The notes under the pieces are model-generated. The model was not told where the DNA came from. It was given only the letters and a program-made list of their open reading frames with translations, and searched no databases. Of a stretch of 64,000 nucleotides of DNA, positions 34,901 to 46,243 are shown in pieces (the stretch's first letter is position 1; each line of letters begins with the position of its first letter). The stretch is from Gyrodactylus bullatarudis (lineage: Eukaryota > Platyhelminthes > Monogenea > Gyrodactylidea > Gyrodactylidae), in contig SSNU01000052.1 of NCBI GenBank assembly GCA_012064415.1, positions 62,001-126,000 of the forward strand, in the 5' to 3' direction. The translations under genes and the position numbers were made by a program.

Positions 34901-35796
34901 TACCTTTTACAGACGAAAATAAGACGTTATTAGGTACAAAATAAGATACACGTAGATTCAAAATGAGAATCGGTGAATTGTGTCCAAGACGCATAATGTA
35001 ATTACCTAGAGTTGTATGTATAATGGTATATGCAGATGTATTATTAATGGTATATGAAATAATTTTAACGTGTTATAATTGTTGAGAGGGATCTCTCTGG
35101 GCTGGGTTTCCAGCAAGGGCAGCGGCAATTTTATTGTCGAACATCGATTTCATGTCAGTCATCATGGCGGCATAACGATCGAAGGCCTCATTCATACTCT
35201 TCGTAACTGAATGCAGCAGATTGTTTCCTGTTTCATTGACGATGGGATTTGGAAACTCGTCAAGGTCCACAGAAGCACCATCTGTGCAGCCTGAAAGAGA
35301 TTTAGGAATTTCAGACATAGTAACGTGATTTTTTCAAATTGAAAAGACAATAATGCCTCTCTTATGCAGAGGCTTTAAACAAAAAGATATATTTTTAAAT
35401 TGTACATCTTGTTTATAACTATAATTTTCTAATTTGCTCTCTCTCAAATTAGAATATTTTTACCAGACTTTGATGAATCACTACATAATCAAGAAAAATC
35501 CAATTCAAAAAATACATTTTGAATTTCAAAATAAGAAAAAAAATTTCAATTAAAACTGCTCTATTTATCAAAACTGGGACATATTTCACATTTTGAGAAT
35601 TCAAGAATTTCTTCCTTTCTCCTAACAAGATAATTTTTATATGCTTCAAATTTTTTCTATAGGATTTATTAGGTACGAAAATGGAGCCAGCCTTAGAATT
35701 TTAAAATTATCATCTTAAACTCTCATCTTCATCTCCTCTGTCTTTGCAACTTAAGAAAACACACTGTGAATTTTCTTATTTCGTCTGTAAAAGGTA
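34901..35796. mobile_element. Nested 896-bp TIR element with TA target duplication
   Basis: The ends are inverted repeats: TACCTTTTACAGACGAAAAT at the left against the right end whose reverse complement is TACCTTTTACAGACGAAATA, about 23 bp with a 1-bp indel. Both ends are flanked by TA (34899-34900 and 35797-35798), so the empty site would read ATCTAGAT, exactly as in the related copy near 2628. TA duplication suggests a Tc1/mariner-like or similar transposase acting in trans. It carries the reverse-strand ORF at 35073-35318. Confidence 0.75.
35073..35318 (-). CDS. 81-codon ORF of unknown function inside a nested element
   Basis: An ATG-started ORF with visibly higher GC and normal amino-acid use (TDGASVDLDEFPNPIV, SMNEAFDRYAAMMTDMKSMF, IAAALAGNPAQRDP) in a window where most ORFs are Lys/Asn/Phe/Ile-rich noise. 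It predicts a soluble helical protein with one short amphipathic helix. I do not recognise it. A gag-like fragment, a captured host exon, or a small element protein are all possible. Confidence 0.4.
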   Translation of the reverse strand: MSEIPKSLSGCTDGASVDLDEFPNPIVNETGNNLLHSVTKSMNEAFDRYAAMMTDMKSMFDNKIAAALAGNPAQRDPSQQL

Positions 35797-36164
35797 TAGA
35801 TTTCAAAAATTCTTGATCATATTTGATTGAGAATCATAAATTCCCATCTTCTTATAAACTAGGTGTAAGTGTAGAAAAGTGGATTCATCTTGAATATTTT
35901 AATAACCAACATGTTTTTAATGAACCTTGTTGCTTTAATTTTATGTCCGTTGATAAATTTCTTTTGAAATATAAATTTAATTTCATGCTTGTACTTTAAT
36001 TTCATTTTGAAAGAAATAAATTATATTTCCATATCAAATAGGCACTCAGAGCAGAGGTATCAACCGACCTTCATGATAGCCCATGATAGTGAGCAGACGA
36101 TGTTGGATAAAAAGTACTCAAAGCTGAATACCGTAAAAAATGTTTACTAGGCTATATTAGGACC

Positions 36165-36565
36165 AACTTTTCTGATAGAACTATCAATTCTAAGCATTAT
36201 TTTGTATTGAAGAATGTGTCGAAAATTATTCTTCATTATGTCATTCGGATTTAAAAATCAAAAATTTTTAAAATCGCCGCTCAATTTTGAATGAATTTTT
36301 ACTACCCAATCACTAAAATCCGGAATATCTTGGGTTTTTAATAAATTTCTTGAGTTTTTATCTTCAAAAATAGTAATCTTGTCATAAAGAGGGGCTTCAT
36401 GGTTAATTTCGTTATTTTATCATGTCCGTGTGATATTGTGGGAAAAATGGCCAATGACATAATGACTTTCATGCTTTAAAATTATGGAAAGAATGATCTG
36501 AGTATTAAAATTTATCAGAAAAGTAAGTCCTCTCGTGAGTTGTTCGGAGAAAATAAATTTCACCC
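36165..36565 (-). repeat. Dispersed repeat B, copy 3, inverted
   Basis: Contains ATGTCCGTGTGATATTGTGG, CATAATGACTTTCATGC and CTCTCGTGAGTTGTTCGGAG, the reverse complements of repeat B landmarks at 9640-10050. Confidence 0.62.
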
Positions 36566-39500
36566 TAGCCTAATGTTTACTAAAAATTCCTTAGTAAATT
36601 TACTAAACCAACAGGAAAGAGGAACAGCGTTGTTTTTAAAACAAATTCAACCAGTCACAAGATTTTAAGATTATTTTAAAGAAATAAAAGGTTGGCAGAT
36701 TTTTTGACGATTTGTGATCAGCTTATTTTAGAAAAAATGTAAGTTTAGTTATGATTTTTGAAAAAAATATTTATTAAACTACAAAATATATTTAAATGAG
36801 AACAAAATTATCTTTGTGACAGAGGTAAACAACACTTAAAAATCAGGTTAAAGTTAAAGTTTTTATTCTATTTTTTGATGATGGACAGTGTTGAAGTGAG
36901 CTAATTATGAGCTTAGCATTAACTTTGTTTTGGACTTATAGAATAATTCATTGGAAGTATAGAGAAAACTAGCGTTATTCCTAAATTTCATTTCAAGTGT
37001 TGAAATTATGAGGTTAGATCAGATATACCTTAATCCAGACGAAGGAAATAAAAATATCATTTCTCTACCATCGTTCTTAAATTCAATGGTCCACAGGATA
37101 TAAGAAGATGAGAATTCACTATTTTTACAAAACTTTCTCCGGAACACTAATTTTTTCGATATTATGTAAAAATGTCCCTAATTCTTTTTCAATCTATGAG
37201 CTCAAAATTTTTGTTTATTTTGCTATTTAAGATGAGAATTAAACAGAAAATTTTTAAGTTTAGCTAAACTCTTCTTTTTCAATAAAAAGTTGAAACCGTA
37301 TTTATGGTTCCATTTTCGTCACAGTATTTGAAAAATTCAGATGGATAAAAATTTTCTCAACAGTTATTATAACGGCGAATTTCTATGACCGAATTTGATC
37401 CAAGAAAACTGTACATAATCACTTCAAATATATGTCAACAAAATGTTTGACCTTTAAAAGTGAAAATCGTGGAATTTCCGAAATTCATATAAATAGACTA
37501 ATTTAGGCTAGTTTGATTTTTTTATTTTAACAGTCTATTTCCTTTGAGATTCGGAAAATAATATTGGCTTTCTTGAATGATGCTTTTCCTGTTGAAGTAA
37601 AAAAAGTCCTTGGTGTCGTAAAATAAGAGAAATTTTTAGGTTTGCATAGATTTCAGTTGTGACATTCTAATCTATGATGGTTATGCTCTAACAATAAAAT
37701 CATTGGATTTTTTCAAAAGGAACTATGGATTCGGAATTATTTCGTTTGGATGTAACCAATTTATACCTAGAACATGCTGAGGGAAAATGAGGAAAAACAA
37801 GAATTATGACTAGATTGATATGAGATCAAATAGAATGCCTGCTGTTTTATTTTAAAAAATGATGAAATTGATAATTGTATTATTCTGTGGAGAATATTAA
37901 TGTGTAGCTTTATTTCCTAAATTAGCAAAATCAAATGAGCCAAATGGTCTAGACTCTGTTGAGTAATAAGTTATTACTAATAACTTACTAATAATGAGGT
38001 TACTTCATGAATACCAAATATCCTTGGTACAGTTTCTAAAGCTAACTTTTCTTACAAAAAAACTCAATATTTTTCTCCAGATAGTCCGGAACTCACATAT
38101 TTTTTGGATCCCATTATGAAATGTCATAAATTCTACGTTTCCAAAGTTTGAGCTTAACAATTTTATCGAGTTCTAAATTCTTTCAAGAGGTATGAGTAAT
38201 GCTCGTTAGATCGGACACGCCAAATAAAACCATGCAAATTTACATGGTACGAATATTAATGATCTTACATTTCTGGTAAGTTAAGTTATCGATTTTATTA
38301 ATTATTATTTTTATCTGTGATTTGAAATTGTGATCGTAAATGCCAGCAAATATTTTTGTTTGGACACTGGCTTTAACCAAAATTACAAACTATGTATCAT
38401 GGTAACAATGCCTTGATAACCTTTAACAAATCCTAATAAAGCAAAATGTATGTTTTGATTGCAGTATGAGATATTATTCAACTTTTTTTGGGTTTTCGGT
38501 CATGTTGATGATATTCTCTGACGGGATACCTGTCAAGACAATTTGTCTAGTTGAGTGGATTCTCTCTCCAAGATTTCAAGTTATTTTCCCTTACGACGAC
38601 TGGAAAACATGATAGCATTTTGTTTGGTTGAAAGATTTTGAATTTCTCTATACAATGCGAATGAATTAGTTTTAACGTCTAAATAGATACAAAAAGTTTT
38701 TGTCTGCAATCTAGGTTATTCTATTTGGAATTTGAGTAGGACAATTTTAAGATCAAGAAGAATTATTATTCATTCCAGAGTTAAGGATATTGAATAAATT
38801 CGTCGATTGTATTATTTATTTAAAGTTTTTTTATAATAGACCTTGGACAATTGCGGAGAATTGTTTTTAAAAAGAACTCTGACTGAATAAATCCTAAACT
38901 GAAGTAAAAACTACGTAAGAGAGTACATGAGTACGATTTTAGAGCTAGTTAATATGAAGATAAGAAATTGAATTTGACCAAGAAATTTTGGATTCTAGAT
39001 CACGAGGCCCACTTTTACGATATGTAGAAAAAAGGATTTGATCAATTTTACTACTTGAAAATCCGTGTTGATGATTCAAAATATCTGAAAAATTACAAGT
39101 TCATCTAAAGTTTTATGGTATCAGTCGCTCTTTTGTGATCCGAATTATTTAACAGTATAGTTTAATTTATTTATACTCTTACTTTTATCAATAAAATGAA
39201 TCGGAATATCGCGGGTTTCATTTCTCAAGATACTTTACACAAACCACATAGTTGAGATTATTTGTGCATTCATCATATCAAGCTCACTTTTTTCATAGAA
39301 TAAATGCTACAGATTATAACACTAAGCACAGAAAATTCTCTCATAACAGACTATAAGAGCCTTTTCATGCGACACCTTTATTAAATTACCTAGACTCTGG
39401 TTTGTTTAAAAGTAACAGAAACTAGCTAATTCGAACCCGCTGTGCAGTGTTATCTTAAATTGGAGAAGAGATAATTTTGATAGAAAATTTATTAAGAGAC

Positions 39501-41192
39501 TAAAGAAATAACTAATAAGAATTATGAATTTGATATGACCAATGATAAAAAGCTTTTGTTTTTCTATGAAGACTAAAAATGGTTGAGAAAAGAAACTTAG
39601 ATTGGACCAATGAGAAGCAAGCTTACGTGTTAGCATATAAGAATGACAAAAATGTACCCATCTGATTGGTCAGATACTTTTTCAGCTCTGATCGAGATTA
39701 GGTTTTTAATTAATAAATAATTTTGTGGTACTTTGGAGTAGGTTTATTAAGGTTCTGGTATAAATTATTGGTTGTCTATTTATAAACTTAAAATAGGATT
39801 AAAGTTTTGCTTCATTTTTCATGAATGTGTCAGATAAAAGAAAAATACGTTTTTCATCCAATTACATCTTTTCTTTTAAGGGTTTCCAAAATAAAGAATA
39901 TTTGATAATGGTTTTATCATTTCGAATATCAATCACTTTCATGCTTCATAAATTACACGAACAGAGCATTTTTAATGATGAATCTGTGGCCAAGATTAAT
40001 TAAACTGAATTACGATTGTAAACCTTTTAACGTTTTTTTTTTCCTGGATACATAAATTCAATATCATCATATTTTGTAGGGATAATTTGCGTTAACAAGA
40101 AGGAAGGCAGTATACAAAGGATCGATGCAAAGAATAAGTTTCTCAAATATTTGAAAAAGGTGAATTCTCCACCGCAAATACTGGATGTAGGAATGAGGGA
40201 TTGTTATTTTTATACTTTTTTTCTAAATAAATAAAAATTCGATAATTCTCATCTGTAGGAAAAAAAGTGCCAATGAAATAAGAGAAAAATTTAGATTTTT
40301 TCAACAGTAAAGACTATATTTTTCAATTATCTCTCGACAAGCACAGTGTGAGGGATCTCAAACAACTCAGTAGACCTGACTCATTATCTATTGAACCAAG
40401 GTGTAAATAAAAACGCAAATCAAAATCAGAGAAATATATTCTTTATTTTGCATGAAAAAAAGTCTGGTGGTCACAGGTTATGTCCATTGAAATCTAATCT
40501 AGACCGAGATTTTACAAAATTAATATGGAAGCAAATTTAGACGTATTTCTTCTTTATTAGAACATGTCAGTATATACCATAGCCAAGATTCGAGCCCAGT
40601 TCTTCAATTTTGCTTCTAATCACATTACTTTTGAGATTAGATGAAAAAAAGAAATTAGCTTGAATATTAGAACATCGTTAAAATATATTTCTATCTTCAG
40701 ATAGTGAAAACACGTTACAGGATAATAACGATAATAATTAGCTACAAAATATTTTTTTAAGATCACACATAACTATCCTTTTGTATGATCTAAATATTAA
40801 TGAAAAAATAATCAGCTGTCGTTGTGTTATCAGAGACACAAATTTTACATTTTTTTTACGAAATTTAGAAAACATAAACTTGCATCTATACATCTTATAT
40901 TAATTACATATATCCCTTTAATTTGGGATATATATTAGTTATTGCAAGAGAATTTTAAAAGGAATTGATTTAAGCTACATTTATCATTGATATATAATAT
41001 ATATCTCCTTAAATTACGCATTTGGGTTATCAGAGTTATAATAAATATAGAGGAAAATTAAAAAATAATGATAAATGTCACGTTTCTCAGAACTATTTTG
41101 AGTCACTTTCCTGTGAGAAATTGCTCTTTTTTCAATTGATATCTAGACCATGTGTGTTTTTCCACATATAATTTTGAAAAGAAACAAGTTAA

Positions 41193-41580
41193 AATAATTA
41201 TCCTGCTCTTCATTTAAAATTGGGAATCTTTAAACAGTTTATAAAATGCTTATCTAAAAATTTATCTGATTCTATGAATTATATTCACGAAATGTATACG
41301 CAAATTTCGAAAGAAAAGATAAGTGAAGGGATTTTTACTGGACCCCAGATAAGAAAAATTGTCGAAGATCCTGTTTTTGAACTTTATTTACATGAGCATG
41401 AGATGCGATGTCTTTCAGCATTCAGGAATTTATGTAGTCGATTCCTTGGAAACATGAGAGTTGAAAATCCAAACTTGATTGCCGAGGAGTTATTAAACTC
41501 CTACTCTAACCTAGGATGTTTGATGAGTCTGAAACTTCATTTCATAAAACATCATAATGATATTTTGGGAAATTTTGAGA
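41193..41580 (+). pseudogene. Fragment of the long-TIR transposon protein
   Basis: The open frame reads ALHLKLGIFKQFIKCL, EKISEGIFTGPQIRKIVEDP, CSRFLGNMRVENPN, ELLNSYSNLGCLMSLKLHFI. It is collinear with LPPLHIKLGIFKQFMKAL, DEGILTGPQINDLIKD and ELGCLMNLKLHFL of the protein at 45400-46000. It has no 5' part (a stop lies just upstream) and homology ends near 41580. This is a decayed second copy 2.4 kb from the better-preserved element. Confidence 0.75.
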
Positions 41581-42044
41581 TTTTTGTTTATCACTTTTAT
41601 CTCTGGAACTAACAAATTTGAAATTCTGAGGACAGATTCAGAATCAGCATGAAATTTTGGATCAGGATCACTTTATTTTATATTAGTACCTTTTGATCGA
41701 AAAAAAGTGTAATAGGAATTGTATCTTATTAATCATCGGACAAATAGGAAAGGCAAATATTTTGTTTGATACTTTTTCAGAATCCTAAATTCAGTATTGA
41801 GAAAGTTTGGAAAATTCTCGTTTTAATTCAAAGCAGAATTTCAAATTTTGGATATTTAATACAGAGAAAATCGAATGTTTATTGGTTTTAGATTTCGTCT
41901 GAAATATACAGGGGATTCTCAATTTTTTCCATGCAGAATAGGCTTATTTGGATGACGAGCATGTTTCAGACAGGTGGCTGGTTCGAAACTGTTCTCAGAC
42001 AAGTAGATGGTTCAATTTTCTAACTCTTTTACGTTTCTCTACAT

Positions 42045-42629
42045 TTTATATATGTTACGTGCAATGTAGAAACTAAAAACAGTGTATACACTGTTCGCTC
42101 AGTGTATACACTGCTCGTTTGCATGAACAATGTAGAACAACTGAGTTTCTACATTGCATGTTTTATTATTTTTTATTCAACTCTGCCCCTGGCGTATCAA
42201 ATATTTGATAAAATTAGTTATAAATTGTATTAGTATATCAATTTATTCTCAACACTTCTCTCGTAGAGAGGTAAAATTTCAGGTTTTGATCAGGTTTTCT
42301 AACAAAAGAAAATTATTCTCAAATCCAAATTTTTAAATTTAGCATGGAAAATATTGCATTTGAGCAAAATATGATTGCAGTTTATTATGTGAAAGCAATA
42401 GATGCAAACGCTTAAAAAACAAGGTTTTATGCAACTCAAGGTGTCATAAAAGTTTATGTTGTAAAAACAAATGAATAACTTGTATACTAAAACACTTACT
42501 TATTATGATGATTTATTAATGATACCAGAGGCTGAGTTGAATAAAATATAACAAAACATGCAATGTAGAAACTGATCGAACAGTGTATACACTGTTTTTA
42601 GTTTCTACATTACACGTAACATATATAAA
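42045..42629. repeat. 585-bp inverted-repeat element with GTATAC palindromes
   Basis: The first 53 bp (42045-42097) and last 53 bp (42577-42629) are inverted copies with one mismatch. They contain TTACGTG(C/T)AATGTAGAAAC and the 16-bp perfect palindrome ACAGTGTATACACTGT (42079-42094 and 42580-42595). A third palindrome copy, CAGTGTATACACTG, is at 42100-42113. Further internal arms (GTTTCTACATTGCATGTTTT at about 42145 and its inverse at about 42553) give a compound hairpin. No credible ORF. Confidence 0.78.
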
Positions 42630-42719
42630 CTCATTGGTTATATCTCAATCAGATTTTGAGAATCAACCAAACATCTTGTCAAAATCGAATCGATGCTGAA
42701 AACTGACGAGTGTATCCAA

Positions 42720-43130
42720 AAAGTTTCCATATTTTATTATGGTGATTTTTTCTCAGAGTCACGAGAGTACTTACTTAGAGTCTAACTAAGCAAAAAACTC
42801 CAAAATGATGAAAAAATTGATTGATTTTATCCTATTAAGTAATCGAACAGGACTAAAAAGCTAACTTAATTTGTACCAAGATAGCAAAGAATAATAATTC
42901 TATGCCCACAAATTGATTTTTTTTTATCACGATTACTTACTAGGGCGAAATTTCAAGCTTATATTCGTACCGACTTTTCCGATAGAGCTATCAATTATTC
43001 CATAATATGGGAGGATTTTTTCTACCAAAAAACAATATCATCTGAATATTAAGCTTTGTTAATAGTATGAGAAATGAATGACATTAGGCCCAGGATGCAT
43101 AAAACGATAGAATTTTCTTTGAAACGAGCA
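42720..43130. repeat. Decayed copy of dispersed repeat B
   Basis: Contains CACGAGAGTACTTACTTAGA near the left and, later, CTTTTCCGATAGAGCTATCAATT and GATGCATAAAACGATAGAAT, echoing the ends and middle of repeat B. Strongly diverged. Confidence 0.4.
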
Positions 43131-43203
43131 AAAAATCAGATCTTTTACTTGTTATTTATTAGATTCACAGCAAATATTGTATACACTGTATACTATACAA
43201 GAC

Positions 43204-43353
43204 TAATCTATAGAACATTTGCCCTCTTGTTTTGCAGTAATTTTTCTGAATGACAAAGAGACTAAGGGCTTTTTAACATCAATGAAATGAAAACGAATCT
43301 CTTGTGATGAGTAAACTTAAAGAGAAATAAGAGGGGGCAACTGTTCTCTAATT
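43204..43353 (+). mobile_element. MITE, copy 2 of the 15118 family
   Basis: 150 bp, internally shorter than the copy at 15118-15301 but nearly identical over GCAGTAATTTTTCTGAATGA CAAAGAGACTAAGGGC. Ends are clearer inverted repeats here: ATAGAACATTTGCCC at the left against AGAGAACAGTTGCCCCC on the reverse strand of the right end. Confidence 0.68.
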
Positions 43354-43390
43354 TAACCGTATGCAGTATTATTGGAATACTAATAATGCC

Positions 43391-43474
43391 ATTGTGGGCT
43401 TCAATTTAAACTTTAATTGATCCAGAAACCTATCAAACTGGTAGAGTTATGAAGGTTCAAAAAAATTGGAAGGG
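43391..43474 (-). mobile_element. piggyBac-type MITE, truncated inverted copy
   Basis: The reverse complement matches the first half of the MITE at 48733 (TAACTCTACCAGTTTGATAG and GATCAATTAAAGTTTAAATT). The TTAA flank survives at 43475-43478, but about 25 bp of the terminal region is deleted, leaving only CCCTT of the terminus. The other end is missing. Confidence 0.7.
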
Positions 43475-43589
43475 TTAATAATCCATTTATTTTTAATAAA
43501 AATCACAGAATGAATTTCATTATCGAAAATTGTTTTAAAACTTTAGACCGTCACTTCAATTGTTCAATGAAACAACCCAAATTATAATT

Positions 43590-44230
43590 ACACGGGTGGT
43601 TGGGGGGTTGCGATAAATTTTGGCGAAAATCTGGTGTAAAATTTAACGCAGATTCTGAATCTGCTTCCAAAAATTTCCTAAGTTGCCCAGTTTTTGCGCA
43701 ATTCGCGAAAAACCGAAATAGCACAATTTTCATAATCGGGACTTGAATAAATCAATTTTTCGACTTGATCCTTAGACATTTCAGAGTCAAATTTGATATC
43801 ATTTGAAAGAGCATAAAATTCTCTATAAGACGCTTTCAAGTTCAAACGTGCTTTTGGAATGGATCATCCTCAAAATTGGTCTTAAAGTTGAAAAAAGATG
43901 AAAAATTAGCGAAAAATGCCATGCACTTTTTTGTTTTTACCCTTCAACAGGCTATCTTATTTTGATAAAATCTCAAATTTTAATGGGGGAAAGAATGTGA
44001 AATTTATTTCTCTATCCAATGATACCTCGTATGACCATTTATCTTTTTTGGTTCAGAAGTTATTCAAGGTTTTTTCATTAGTGATTTCACTCAATTTTTC
44101 TCGATTTATTTTTTCTCGATTCTGATTGGTTCATTTTGATTAGCACAATAATTTCGTATAAAACTGAAGGATTTATAATAAATGATTAAATCAGTATAGA
44201 CAATAACAGGGATTTGTATATTTATAAAAA
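43590..44230 (+). repeat. Left terminal inverted repeat of the 3.3-kb transposon
   Basis: A 641-bp arm. A 69-codon ORF inside it appears identically in the right arm on the other strand, which is what reveals the repeat. That ORF is Phe/Ser-rich and probably has no function. The innermost shared bases are CAGGGATTTGTATATTTATA. Confidence 0.85.
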
Positions 44231-44473
44231 AACTTAATTTTGATATTGAGTTATAGTTTTTTAAGTGTCTATTTTATTGTTTTTCAAAGTTTTTTTTCTT
44301 AAAAAATTGCATTTCATTATTTTTTTTCTTAAACGTATGTATAAAGTGTCTACACACCCTTTTCCCCATCCTGATATTTTCTTATTGGTTGTATTCGACC
44401 AAACCTTAACCAATCACAGTATTCAACAGGATTTTAAAATATGTTATTTTGTAATTGAATTCATTTAACAAAA

Positions 44474-46080
44474 ATGGATCTTCGTGTCTTTCAATGGCGT
44501 AATGATAAAGAAAAATTTTGCTATGTTTGTGGATTCTATTTCGCTAACCGAAGGATGTACATAATCACTGATGAAATATCAAGAAAAATTATGGATTATT
44601 TCAACCAACTGGTTAACCATGGGAGACATTTTTCTCCTTCCAAGTTGTGCCTTTCATGCTACTCAAAAATTAGTTACCCAAATAGGAGCTCCTACAGAAA
44701 TAAGATTAAAGTTTGGTCTGAACCCTTCAATCATGAAGAAGATTGATACTTTTGCTTGACGCGAATTTGTGCAAATAGAAGGCCATCGACTCAAGTTAGT
44801 TTGAAGATTTGCATATCCTGTTGTTAGACATTTATGAACATTGCATTCCAGAATTATCCAAATTTATGAACGTGTCGTGATGTTCCTAGACTGCAACAGC
44901 CCCTTATCAATGTTCAACAGGATCCAGAATCTAGTGGTAACACTATCGAAGAAGAAGATGGAATGACTGTGCGCTTGACCCAGAAAACCCTTGACAAGAT
45001 CGTTAGAGTATCCAGGCTTTCCAAAAAAAATGCAGTTGAGGTTGGACGAATCTTAGTGAGTCATAAAATAAATGGCGGAGGAGTAACATTTTCTCATTAT
45101 AAAAGTAGAGACCTTATTTTTCATTTGAAGACAATCTTTCTTTTTGTAATAATATACCCGGATTATTCAACGAGCTTTCATATGAATTTAATCCAAACTC
45201 TCTAAGGCTTTTCATAGATTCGTCCAAAAATAGTCTTAAAGCAGTTCTTCTAGATAATCTGAACGTAATTCCATCTATTCCAATAGCTTATTCCAGAGAA
45301 CTGCCCGAAAACAGAGAGAGTATTGAGATAATTCTAGATAAAATTAGTTATTATGAATATAATTTTTTCATAATCGCTGATTTTCAAGTAATAGGCTTTT
45401 TAATGGGAATTCAAAGAGGGAACACATCCTTCCCATGTTTTCTCTGCTTATGGGAATCAAGAGCTCGAGGTACTCATTATGACCCAAATTTTTTTCCTGT
45501 TCCAAGAGGAGTTGGAATGGGCAATAACAGAATTAATGAGCTCCTCGTTGAGAATAATCGAATTCTTCTTCCACCTTTGCACATAAAATTAGGAATTTTT
45601 AAGCAATTTATGAAAGCATTGGTTTCTAGAAATTCCCATTCTCTGGAGCATGTTTATGCTAAATTCTCATATATTTCAAGAACTAAAATAGATGAGGGAA
45701 TACTCACTGGTCCTCAAATTAATGATTTGATAAAAGATGAAATCTTCTCTCTTGTTCTTGTAGAAGAAGAACTTTGAGCATGGAATTCTTTTAAAGATGT
45801 GTGTTTAAATTTTTTTGGGAATAATAGAGACCCAAATGCTAGAATATTAGTTGAAGAGCTTCTGGTATCTTATGCAGAGTTGGGTTGTCTCATGAACTTG
45901 AAGTTACATTTCCTTCGTTATCATTTTGATTTTTTTCATCAAGTTCCACTTGGTACTATCTCAGATGAACAAGGTGAAAAAATGCACCAAATGATGATGT
46001 TCATTGAGGAAAGATATTCAGTAATAAATTTGGAACATTGTCTTTCAGATTACTGTTGGTTTATAAAAAATACAGATTAA
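44474..46080 (+). pseudogene. Transposon-encoded zinc-finger protein, disrupted
   Basis: The N-terminus at 44474 (MDLRVFQWRNDKEKFCYVCG) carries a CxxC...CxxC finger: FCYVCG at about residues 16-21 and LCLSCY about 40 residues on, followed by KVWSEPFNHEED and a TGA where the family has Cys (next residues YFC). After a poorly conserved stretch with another stop, the same frame resumes at 44963 (RLTQKTLDKIVRVSRLSKKN, VTFSHYKSRDL). It shifts frame near 45115 and then runs FCNNIPGL, LRLFIDSSKNSLKAVLLDN, TSFPCFLCLWESRARGTHYD, LLPPLHIKLGIFKQFMKAL, ILTGPQINDLIKDEIF, an in-frame TGA at 45775, then NNRDPNARILVEELL, LGCLMNLKLHFL, ISDEQGEKMHQMMMFIEERY and LSDYCWFIKNTD. From memory, this order of motifs belongs to a large uncharacterised family common in aphids, spiders, copepods and Hydra. 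A transposase role is inferred from its place between the inverted repeats. Confidence 0.75.
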
Positions 46081-46243
46081 AGATAGAGAATATTGTTGCT
46101 CCCCCAAAATTTGTTTTATACTCAATCAAAACCATACAATGTAGAAGAAATTCTGAAAATTTAAATTTGATAAAACAGTTTTACAATATTTTATAATACA
46201 AGAATTGTAAATAAAAAAATCAGATAAAACTTCAATGTAAACG

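Larger units (their letters stand above)
34396..35862. mobile_element. CTAG-type repeat interrupted by a nested element
   Basis: Starts CTAGTTAATATGAAGATGGG and ends TTCCCATCTTCTTATAAACT AG. Its right arm is split at 34900/35797 by the element below. After removing the insert, the arm matches the uninterrupted copy at 2610-2714 (GGGCCT, GATCTAGATT, ATCTTGATC). Confidence 0.7.
31663..41192. other. Intergenic, transposon-dense, upstream of the GPCR gene
   Basis: Presumably contains the GPCR promoter, but no core promoter motif stands out next to the start codon. Identified pieces are a transposon terminus at 32653, a piggyBac relic at 32794-33835, nested elements at 34396-35862 and repeat B at 36165-36565. 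From 36570 to 41190 I see only short fragments of the CTAG family (near 37105, 38045 and 38937), a small hairpin at 37962-37990 (AATAAGTTATTACTAATAAC) and AT-rich simple sequence. Confidence 0.45.

Noticed and set aside
43916..44125. 69-codon ORF occurring twice, at 43916 (+) and 46349-46558 (-)
   Set aside because: It is identical only because it lies in the inverted repeat arms; the Phe/Ser/Leu-rich product has no protein-like features.
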